A stretch of DNA of 64,000 bases. Source: Glycine soja (lineage: Eukaryota; Streptophyta; Magnoliopsida; Fabales; Fabaceae). The stretch's first letter is position 1; every line of letters starts with the position of its first letter. Under the pieces are notes generated by a model that saw nothing but the letters and a program-made list of their open reading frames with translations, made no database searches and was not told where the DNA came from. A program made the position numbers and the translations under genes. Location of the stretch: NCBI RefSeq assembly GCF_004193775.1, contig NC_041011.1, forward strand, positions 45,081,167-45,145,166, in the 5' to 3' direction. Shown here one piece after another: positions 50,559 through 62,300 of this stretch.

Positions 50559-53500
50559 AATCCCAGCTTGATTTCCATGACTATGGAACAAGATTTGGTT
50601 ATTTTCTCTTTGTTTTATTCTTTTCTTCTTCTTCCTTTGATTCATAAGGTGGAGTGTATATAGCTGACGGCTGGTTATTTGTGGGAGAGATGTAACAATT
50701 TTTTGTATGGATTGCTGGCCTTATAAATACATATATGGCTTGGCTTTATGTACATCAGAAATAACAGTGAAATTATTTATAACAATTCCAATTTTATCAT
50801 ATATTCAAAGCCTATTTCACTATTCATTCTGTTAATTATATTCTTTAGCTTTCCTTTGATTTCTCCTTTCATTTCTTTCTTTGCTGTGGCTGGTTGATTT
50901 GGATCATTCTCATGTCCTCCAAGGTAATTGATTGCATGCTTCCTGACTTGTTCTTCATCTCTCCTCTTCTATCCCTCTCTCAACACCGGTTAGATTCATG
51001 GGGGAAATATATTTCTTAAAAAATAAAGCTTATAAATAAGTTACTTAGTTAACAGCTTGTGCATATTCAGAATCTTGAACAAAATTTATATCTTAAGCAT
51101 AGATGCGGTATTTTGATCTTTTATGAGCATACTCTGTGGTTGTAAAATTGAAGAGTGGTTCTAGTTAAGGAGTTTTAGTCCCCAAAAACCCCTTTCTTAA
51201 CAGAATTTCGGGTGGTCTTCGGGATTTTTTTACAAGTTTCATGACAAGAGGCTTTATTTTGCCATGTTCTTATGTTGCTTAATTTCAAACACATACCTTC
51301 CCACAGATATGGAAACCGGGAAAGAATCATCTAACATGGTGTGTTTTCTTAGGTTGCTGGAAATATTCAATATTCAAGAAAAATAAGAGTTAATTCCATT
51401 TGAATGCTTCTTTCTACAATTTCACTGAACTGCAACAGTTGTACAAATGATACATTAATTTTATATTTTTCAGCAGTTGTGTGTCAAAGCTAAGATCTAA
51501 TTTGTTAAACTTAAAACTAGTCTAGACTCAACTACACTAGTTTTGGCTTATGAATGAATTACCTTTCAACTTAGTAATTAAAGAAAAAATAGTACATGGA
51601 TAGGGAATACATAGATTTTAAACTCATAATTTAATATAATGTAAAAGATAAAATAAAGATCTACATCTTTTTTGGTAACTTCTTTTAGTATGAACATTTC
51701 ACTTAAGTAGAAAAAAGTAGTCCCGACATATAGACTTTTTTATATAAAATTACGACAAAGGTATTGATTAAGACTACCTGGCGTCTGGCAAACTATGATT
51801 AGTGGATCCAAATTAAAAATTAACGAAAAAAAGAGCTTAAGAAACAAAAAAGATGTTTTATGTGTAAGATTAAATTAATAGCAAGGGGCATCAATAATTA
51901 GACGTTTGATGTAGGCCCGTTAATCATTTGAAGTGAAGATTGTGTTCATGACTCTAAAATTGGAACTGTTAGCATAGTTGTTACATTTTATATGGATGGC
52001 TTTTGGAATCTACCTTTTACATCTTTTACCCAAAAGAGCGGCATCTATAATGTGTTTGCAGCTTGAACTCAAAGCGTGACAGAATTCTTTTTTAAAGTTA
52101 TATTGATATGTTAGTTCCTGAATTATTTGTGAATTTGAAAATAGTTTTATGTTTTAAAAGTTTGTGATTAAATTCTCAAATTTATATATTATATTTGATT
52201 GGGTCTTTAGATTAGGATTTTATCAGAATTCCGTTAAATTGAATGAAATAAAAGAACTTATTTTTTAAATAATTCAGAAATTTAATGGATAATCAAACAA
52301 GTGATTATGATTTGATCCTTCAACGCTTCAAAACTTTTTAATATCTTAATGAAGATAAGAAATGTTTTGTCTAGTTGAAGAGAATTTTAATTCAAGGATT
52401 CAATTAAAAGTGCTTATAAGTTTAGAGACTTAATTACAAGCTTTTAAAGTATACCTAACTTATTTTAATAATTTCAAATTCAACTAGTATATTAATATGT
52501 ATGTTATCACCGAATGCATGCATCAATTGATAAATGATTATTTTAGTATATTTAATAGTTTTAACTTTCAAGTTCGAAGCCTAAAAATTCAATTTTGGTA
52601 AATATTTATAAAAAGAACTTTGTTATTTATAATATTTTTCTTAACTTAAACATGATTTTCCTTAACAAAAAATACTTATTATTTAATGTATTTAATGATT
52701 GAGCCTCTTTCTAAAAGTAAATAAAGCAACCCACTTATGATGGTTAGACACTATTGGGAAACATGAATTGAGTTCAACTAATAGGTAGGACAAAGACCTT
52801 GGTAGGTGTGCACTAACAAGAAGGTTGACATGAATCGTCTTGTTCTCCCATTTTGATGAAATTGGGAGTGTAGTTATTCTCTTGTCTTCAACCTAACAAC
52901 ATTAGATAAAGTCTTTTAATGGAAATTTATTAGTTTTCAATTCATTCAACTTAGTCTAAATGTAAATATAAGTATTAAGGAAAATAGGTGTTTTTTTTTT
53001 TCAGTCTCAAAGAAAAAGAAGTGTTTCCTTTTTGTCCAGGAGGAAGAAGGTAAAAAAGAAAAATAGAAGTGCTCTTATTTTCTTTCTCTCTCTTTTTTTT
53101 GTTTGAAAAAAAAGTGTCTAAAACACTACTAGACACCGCACTTTTAGCTAAACCAGGCATCAAAAAGCTTGAGTTTATGGTCAAATCTTTATGTATGGTG
53201 GGTCTTATTGAATTATTGGCTTCCAGCCCACTTTCACGTGTGCCACGTATCAAGATGAATGGACCCTACACCTGTAACTAATGCCCCTAATTCTTTTGTC
53301 TGCTTGAGGATGATGAATACTGACCAAAAGAAAAAAAAAAAGATTTATCAACACAAAAAGATAAATGAATGAATACAATTAATAAATGTGTAGGATGTGA
53401 ACTATTGAAGTTATATAGAAGTATTGGAAATTGAATCACGATAAATTAGAAATTTAATTTGCAAAATTGTTTTTCCCTTGCGGTATAGCTTTATCGATTT

Positions 53501-53917
53501 AATTTTGTAAAATTAGTAGTTGAATATATAGAACTTATATCAATTATGTCACGCTACCAAAAAATAAATATCAACTATGTCATTTTATAAAATTGAAATG
53601 CGAAAAAGATTGAGTGAGTGAGATACAAATTCTCTAATGTACGAACTGGCTTATAAAAGGATGAAATTTAAATATTAAACTAATAAGAAAAAATTATTTA
53701 AAAACTAAATTGTCAATTTATTACTTAACAAAATAATGTTAGGGATGCAGGCTTTGTTGGTGTACAATAAGGGTAACATCATAAATAAATGTGTTTCAAT
53801 GGGTTGTTTATTGAATTTAAACATGAACGATGCACACGTGAGACTTGAAGAAATGATTTTAATTTTTTTATGATATATATTTAGTTTAACTATTAGTTAT
53901 TTTTAATCACTATATTT
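50559..53917. other. Downstream flank of DVL and intergenic DNA
   Basis: The first 200-300 bases are probably DVL 3' untranslated region. The rest is AT-rich; frames at 52975-53281 overlap on both strands and match no family. CACGTG and CCACGT motifs occur near 53230-53250 without a nearby gene start. Confidence 0.45.
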
Positions 53918-54419
53918 TGTAACACTCAATTTTTCCTAAAATAAATAAAAATATTTTTATTTAAAAATAAATAGAGTTTTAGAAAAAAAAATATTATTTT
54001 TGTAATTAAAGAAATGATGGGAAAATAAATTTATTAATTAAAATAATAATTTTTGAAATAAATAAAATAAATATATGTTTTAGAAAATAAAGAAATATTT
54101 TAATAGGTTATTTATTTATTTATTTAAAAGGAGTTAAATAGAGTTTTTTATATAAAACAAATAAAGTAAATAATAGGCACCCTAACTATAGCAGTGCAAA
54201 AGGAGGAAAAGTTTGAGAAATCTTAATAGAATGGTTTAATTAAGTGTTTGACTTTGGATGTTAGAAACCTAGAAAATTGGAAATTCTTGATTCTTGCATG
54301 TTTTCTTGAAATTGATTGAGGGGTTTTATTCCCCATAATGTGAACACATGTTCTATACTATTAACTGAATGAATAAATGAATGTGTATATGCCTTCAATG
54401 TTGGAAGATTGATATTGTA

Positions 54420-54479
<60 letters not shown>

Positions 54480-55640
54480 TATGAAAGGTGATAATGTATT
54501 AATGAGAAGGTATGATGGAACATGTGTGTATGACAAAGTGTGGGATTAATAGGTTCCTCAATGTGATTATACATGTTGTTGTGAAGTGTAAAGTGATGAC
54601 ATTAAGTTGTAAGCTATAAACTGTACAATCACACAATTGTAATATCCTTTAAGGGCGATGAGTATTGTGATGTGATCTACTGCGAGAACCTAACAAGTGG
54701 AATCATTTTGAGGCGCAACGAATTAAAATGATTTTGAAAACAATTGAGTAGTTGTGCGTGTTACATAGTTCATATGTAAAGTTTGTGTTTATGTCATGTA
54801 TATATCAATACTATGTGATGTATATATGATTCACGAAGTGTGATAACATGCTATTTTGGGATTATAACATTGTGATTGAGATTAAGTGTATGTAATAAGT
54901 TGAGTATGTGTTAAATTGTGAGATCACATGTGTATTGAGATGTTGTGTGCATTGAGTTATGAGTTATGAATCGTACAATCACACGACTGTAAGACCCTTT
55001 AAGGACAATGAGTGACGAATATTGTGATGATGTCCACTATGGGAACCCAACGAGTTGAATCACTTTGAGGCGCGATGAGTTAAAATTATTTTGAGAACAA
55101 TTGTGGAGTTGTGTGTTTTGTATAATTCATAGATAGAATCTGCGTGTTAAAATATTTTCTGATTTAGACCTGAATTAGGAGGGAGTGAATATACCTGATT
55201 TGAGGGCTCCTTTAAGTCTGAGCCGTCTCACATGGTTGGAGTATTCTCGCAAAATATCGTGACTCTGACTGGTTTCCTTATGATTTTACCGAGTGAGAGT
55301 GATTTGACTTACCAGTGTGTGGTCTGTTTTGTCATGTAGTTCTAGGCGTTCGACGAAGTTTTTTACTTACATGATACTACATTGCATATAAGATTGAGTC
55401 TTAGTGTATCTATTGCATAACGCCTATATAATGATCGTTGTGACTTGTTACGTGATGGTGTGTAATGAATTATGTGAGTGTGAGATGTAGTGTTGTATTT
55501 AAGATATGTTATTGTACTTGAAATGTGTTGTTTTGAACACGTAATTAATATGAAGGTGTGAAATATGATTTTACGCAATGATTGATAAAATGATGCAAAT
55601 TGTGCTAAATTGAACTTGTTATACTTATATATAATCTGGG
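53918..55640 (+). mobile_element. LTR-like retroelement sequence (gypsy type), right end uncertain
   Basis: Starts TGTAACACTCAATTTTTC, a common start of legume gypsy LTRs (TGTAACACCC...). Inside are two diverged copies of about 200 bases with a 350-base offset (landmark GTACAATCACAC at 54623 and 54973, then CCTTTAAGG, GAATCA.TTTGAGGCGC, AACAATTG). The matching end GGGTGTTACA was not found, so the right border is a guess. There are no gag or pol frames, so a solo or truncated LTR is likely. Confidence 0.5.
54422..54475. repeat. (AT)n microsatellite, 27 units
   Basis: 54 uninterrupted bases of AT dinucleotide, within the LTR-like sequence. Likely highly polymorphic. Confidence 0.97.
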
Positions 55641-58600
55641 ACAAAGGATTTTGACTCAAAGAAATGAACTTAATCTAATTTTGTTGGTTCAAACTACAAT
55701 ATAAAAAATTAGATTGTAATAGATTTGGATTTAGCCACATAGGCTGATAATGATGAATAATTTTCTTATTGTCTAGATCTTAAACTTGTTAATTGTAGTG
55801 TTAAAGTCATTGCATTCAAAGTATTATTACCTTAGCTTGCATGAATCTTATGGTTTTGTTCTTAAAAAATACTTTATAAGGTTGAGAGAATAATATTTCA
55901 AAACAATTCTTAGCCTAGATTTTTAAATGATATAAGATTTTTTGTGTATTGAAATGTTTTTTCTTGTTGAGGCCAAGACGATAAAGGATCTTATAGTTCA
56001 GGTGTGTGACCTATGTCTTTTTTTTTTTTAACTTTAATGTTCTAACCTCAAGTTTATCGTATCATTAAGGTCATCACATCAAATATATTGTTTATTTTGA
56101 CATTTTTACGAACCTCATAATTTTATCCTTAAAAAATACTTAATATTTTAAGTATAAAGTTTATAATGCAATAAACTTAAGATAAAAACATTAACATGTG
56201 ATAAAAGGCAGGGACCATACATAAATGTCTTCTAATTTGTTAGGCTCGATTGGGGGTTAGTGTACTGTTATACCAAAAAATGACTCAAATAACTTAGAAA
56301 TTAAGTTTAATGACAAATTATAAACATCTTCCTTTCTTAATTAACTCATCAAAATATCTTTTAAAGATAAAAACATGAAAATTCATACAAGTAAAAATAG
56401 ACAATATCTCAAATGTAATGAGTCTAATGATACAATAAACTTAAGGCATTATTTTGGACTTAGTTCACTAAAAGCATAACTTATGAAAACATATTATTTT
56501 ATTTCATATTCATTTATAAAAAATAACTTATACATATAAGCTTATAGGGCAGGCACATATTTAATAAACACTTATTAAGTTGTTTACTCAAACACACCCT
56601 AATTATATATTTTTTTATAAGGATAAAATTGTTTTTGTAATAAAATATTATTATAAGTAGAAAGAGAGGGCTCAATTCTTACTTCTTTTTTTTTTATATA
56701 ATTTAAACAGCTTAAAAATATACTCCTTTTCTCTGTCTCCTATTTTATCTCAATCCAAATATTAATATTCGACTATGGGCCGAGAATATTCGCAATGCAG
56801 ATAAAAACATGAGTATAAAAAGTTCACATCATGAAACCAAAAAATATATTGTTTATTAACTTGAAGAACACAATAAGCAACAATGAAAACTAACTAATAT
56901 GATGAGTCAAAATGTTGTGTTGTGTTGTGTCTGTGGATGACATAGACCGGGGAGAGAGAATGGTGTGGTCAAATTGCAGGCTTAGGGCACCCACGTGCGC
57001 CTCCCTTATCCTAAAGCCCCACCACCACACCACGTCCTTTTGATTCTTTTCCAGTCACACCTTGTCTTGGTCCCCTCCCTCTCCTTTCGTTTCCATTTTT
57101 GATACATCCCCCTCTCCTCATTTTATATTTCTCTCTTATCCCTTTTTTTTCTTCTTCTTCTTTATAACTATTCTTTCTTATCCTTTAATAACAACCATTA
57201 CCATCATTCCACAAGTGAATGAATGTTGCACACATTTTGTCAATATGTATCTATATAAAATTAATATATTAATGACTATAAAGTATAAAGTATCCAAATA
57301 AAAGTGTCTTCAGATTAAAACCCGTGCTTCATTTCATTGTTTCCCCTGAAAGTAGGGAGGGAGAATAAAATGTGTAACAAAAAGTGCTGATTCTTACAAG
57401 TTTATAGAATATATTACATGTGCTCAGTTAATTCGTCAACATAAATTAGATTAGATGCTGTTAAACGAGACACCAACAATTTTGCATGGTGTTGATGAGT
57501 CAGACCCCTAACAGAATGACATTCCCTGTAACTATTGCCTGACACAATAAACAATAAAATACCCAAGAATCGTGATTAGTAGTGATTAATTAAAGGAAGT
57601 TTATTAGAATCTTGAGACATTGCTTTAGACTTTTTCTTTTCGTGTTGATATAAAATATTGTTGTAGATATTTTCTTCCAAATGTTCGGGATCGATAGCAA
57701 AATCCACCTTAATGTTCATATTAAGATTAAGACCTATAATTTCATAGCCAACATATATGATGCAATGTTGCTATTGGTGACAAAGTCATTAAAAAAAAAA
57801 ACTAACGCATTGCTGTTCTTTTTATCCAACAAGCATATAATTCAGACGTTAGAGATGCTGTGCAATATGGGAAGAAAAAGTATTTTGCGCTATAAACTCC
57901 AAAGAAAGTAATATGATTGGATTGACTTATCTGCCCCAATGAACTGAACCAAAAACAAGTTTAATTTTGTAGCTCGTCATTGTCTAAGCCAGATCATTTG
58001 TCTGTGAATAACATCACAGCTAGCATTGTCTTTGATCTAATAGTCAGATATTTTGAACACTATGAACTAACCATGGTCGGTTTATGTTGCCTCGTGAAAG
58101 ATTGCACTAGAATGAGAGACATAATTTCATTATGATTTGGATTGTCCATGTTAGATGACCCACAATTTTCTTCTACAAAGACCGCAGAGGAATCATTTAT
58201 AGTGTCTGTCTCTCTTGTAGAATAACACATTAAGATGAAGGAATCCAAAGCTAACAAAGAAGGGGGAGGGAAGGGTTTTCAAATGTTTCTAGATTTACAA
58301 CTGCATTGGGGATAAATCAAGACAAAGGCAAGGCAAGAAGATAAGATGATCAACTCATAATTGTATGATATTATTATGCATCAGAAAATACACTGTTCTT
58401 ACCTCTCCAAAACTAGTAGCATGATGTCAATAGAGAGTAGAAACAAACTTATTATGTTCTGATTTTTATTTTTTTTATTTGTGGGAATAAAAAACAAGTA
58501 ACAAAGAATTTAAACAACTTTCATGTTTTGTTCAATCAACTGAACTAAACTTTTCTCAATTATTATGCTCTGATTAAATAGAAAGTATAAAAAAAAGGTT

Positions 58601-59310
58601 TGAAAGATTAACCAAGTTATTTAGATTGTTAGAAAGTTTTACATGGTTTGTCCAACTTATATATTTATTGAACAACTTTGCTTAAGTTGTTTATTTTTTC
58701 ACAACAAAGCCAGCATTAAAAATCTTAGTACTTTTATTATCACTTTATGACACGCCTTGGCCAGTTTGTAAAGAAATAATTAAAAAGGATTCGGTATTGT
58801 GCTCTTGCGGGGCACTCAACAGTCCCAAAAGGCATTAATGCTACCCGTGAAAATGAAAGCATGCTCGTGGGTAGCTCTTGCAAGTTACAAACCAACACAA
58901 CCTGGAATAAACTGTTAACACTTTTAATGTTCATGAATCTGGCACCACTACAACATTTTTTTTTCAAGTGTTTAATGGTAGACAATGCATTTGACTATAG
59001 GGACATTATACTTCAAAGGTTTTAAAAACAGTAATAAACATGTGTATCTTTCACTTTCAGAGTGAGAAACACGTGTCTGTATACATGTGGGCAAGTCAGG
59101 TCCACATCAAAGATCTGAGAACCTAGAAGGGACATACTTATAATTTCAGCATGGTTAGTAAAAGTATCAAAACACAAGTTCACTGCCTTCCATTACATCC
59201 CAAGTAATCAAGCAAAGTAACAGTTCAATTTTGCCCTGATCCTAAAATGAGAAGTTCTCAAAAAAAATATTACAAAAAACTTTACTTCCCATTTGAGGTG
59301 AAGAACCATA
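55641..59310. other. Intergenic DNA downstream of SOG1
   Basis: Contains a probable MITE end near 56545-56600 (AAGCTTATAGGG...ACTTATTAAGTTGTTTACTCAAACACACCC), a promoter-like C/T-rich stretch with CCACGTGCG near 56990-57180 but no gene after it, and an exon-like minus-strand frame at 58068-58213 (see findings). Nothing was firmly annotated. Confidence 0.45.
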
Positions 59311-62300
59311 TTAGTCAAATGCTTTGCTGGCACACCAGGAAACAAAGCTATCCTGTGAACTGAAATCCTACAGAAACAAAAAAATGTATTACCAATGAAG
59401 AAAATTAGGTAGTAGTGACAACTAAAATGAATTCAATGTAATGCCGAATCATAGGAACATGAATATACCAGCTGACTTAGTTGAAATTCTGAAGGTGGTG
59501 TCTCAGGCACTACATTTGCAGTGTCAAGGACAAGATTTTGACACTCTTCGATATCTTTCTTCAGATGCTCTGGTCCTAGATTAGCATAAACAGAAAGACT
59601 AGATGGTTTTTTGTGCTCATTTTCCCCATCCCTCTTGGGAGACTGGCTTTGAAGGAGATCATCACACAAGAACAATGCTTCGACAAGTTGTTGTGAGCTC
59701 AACAGATTCTGTGACTCACTATCCCACCATTTTGAGTCTTCCTCAGCATTGTTTTCTATATTATCTATCCCTTCATTATTTTCAGTTTCTACTATCAATA
59801 GATCATCTTTTGCAAGATCTTCACAATCAGCCTGAAGGTCCTCCAAACAATCTGTCTGAGGATGCTTTTGAATAATATTGTGCAGAAGACCAAAACAGAA
59901 GAACAAGAATTATCAACTTCTGTAGGTGCTATTTTTCACATTTCCCACCAGTGGCCACTATCAAAACTAATCTCACAATTTTTAAATCATTGTCATTCAG
60001 GTCTTAAAAAAATGACATCAAGAATCTTAGCAAAGTGGTCAGGTGACATTTCAGTATTACACTGTTAATAGCCAAGAACAATTATAAGTGTATGAAATTA
60101 TTTCAGAGAATGAGCAACAAGTAAGCATGCATCTATTGGTAGCAAAACCATATGAAATAAATATCTACTCTAAAAAAAAACTAGATCATAGCACATCCTT
60201 TAATCAAATTAGCCTAATTCACTAAAACAGGAGAAAATTAGATATTTGGTGGCATAGAAATAAAACCACAAATAGACCTTTTATATTAGATTAATAGCAA
60301 CTTTCATTTTGATTTTGACAACTTAGTAAAAGACATGCCAAATATTATTAAAAGACATGCCAAATAGAACTTACATTTTCATTATGTGATACATTCTCTT
60401 CCTAAAACAAAGAAAAACACGCAAGAAGAAAATGTGTGGCATATGATAAAAAAAATTACATTTCCTAAGAAAGCACAGTTTGAGGTTTTACCTGAGGAAT
60501 GTGATGTGATTCTTGTCCTAGGTCTAGATTTGACCATCGATTTTCAATACGAGGAGGTTCAGGAGTCACAGATTTGGGAGTGACTGGATCCACTTTAACT
60601 GTAGTTGCTTCAGTGATTTCAGGAATATCCTGGTCACCCTTTTCACCAAATTTGACTTGCTGCTGCTGGTAAAACACTTTAGAGATAACATACTCTCCAT
60701 CCTTTTCATCCTCTTCTGTTCCTAGATGATATTGATGCATAACCCAATTAGTTTTCTCAGGTTTTCCTCCTCTCACTGGGCTTATATACAGGACCATAAT
60801 CTTTTTACAGCCTTTCTGAACCCCATTCAAGATGACAGGTTTAGTCCTTCCAGTCTTGTGCCAGCGGACATCACCAAAATCCTGACCACATATCTTTCGA
60901 CGCTTTCGACTGCCAGTATTATAAGCCTTGATTGCTCGATGGAAAAGGTGAGAAGCACTTCCATCTTGCTTGACACCTAAATTTTATAACCATATAACTA
61001 TTTATATTGATTGAAAAATAATCCAGTATTAAGGTTTGAATAAAACTCATGCTATCCACCTGGTAAATGTTGGGGATGAGTATAACAAATCCCATCATCC
61101 ACTTCAAGAGAAGTAATAAATTCATCAATGAAAGGGTGAGGTTTTGAATTTCCAGCACCAACTTTTGCAAGCAAGTGCCATATTATCTCTTGATCAGATG
61201 GATCAAATTTAACACCTAAAGGTAGTCCAGGCCATTCTTGGGCTACCTAACAACATAAAGTTTCAAATGTAAGAGAACACCTACAACTATGAATGCAATA
61301 CTTGGGGACAAAAGAATGAAGTCTTGAACTTATATGTATAAGCAAACTCAATAATGCTAATAAACTTTTAGGACACATTTCATGGACTCCAGAAATATGG
61401 CAAGTAGCACAGTTAAAAATAAGAAAAACAGACACTCAAGTAACAAACATTTGAGATCATGAGTATGTGTTCAAGAAAATGGTACTTGGATAATGCCTAT
61501 AGCCCTCTAGTTGGTGTCTTGTGTCAAATTTAAATGCTTATACATTCAAAAGTAAAAAGTAAGTGATTCATCTCTTGTTAATTCTTAAGTGGTAGTTAAG
61601 GATAAATCATTTAAAGTTATGTAGTTGCTGCTATTTTCAACTACATAACACATAAACTTCGTACCCCATTGCCCAGAGGCTCTTCGCTATGCGAAGGTAT
61701 GGGGGAGGGATGTTGTACGCAGCCTTACCCTTGCATATGCAAAGAGGCTGTTTCCGGATTCGAACCCATGACCAACAAGTCACCAAGGCACAACTACATA
61801 ACACATACATGTAAATATTTAAATGCTTTTGCATTAATACTTCACATTCGATCCCGTTAAGATAAATCACTTTCTTCATTTTTTTTTCTTTCTTTCTTTA
61901 TAGCAGCTCTAACTAAGGCATAACTGAAAAACATTTTCTTTTTCATATACAATCACTCTCATAGAAGATCACTGTCAAAACTCAGCAAAGAACCAAAAAT
62001 ACTATCAAGACTAGCATAATTATGATAAAATGTAATAATGAATTGAAAAGTAAACAAACACACAAGTACAAAACTAGAGGTGAAGGAGGTGGAGGACAAA
62101 CATTTTACATGAAACAAACCTTACATGCACAATTGCAATATCTATATCTATGCAGAAAAAATGTTCCTGTGAAATATACTCTGAAACATGAAAGCTAGAT
62201 AAAAAGATACACATACATCACTGTTGTCAATAACATGGTGACAACTTGGACAAGCTCTGGAAGGATTGCTTTTCCATATAACTTTACCACATGTTCCAGA

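Noticed and set aside
56900..57300. Promoter-like C/T-rich stretch with CCCACGTGCG and a 79-codon frame
   Set aside because: The frame is low-complexity (F/S/I/T-rich) and no coding exon follows; it could be an enhancer but nothing supports it.
59603..60068. Plus-strand frames opposite SOG1 exon 6
   Set aside because: Shadows of the real minus-strand exon.
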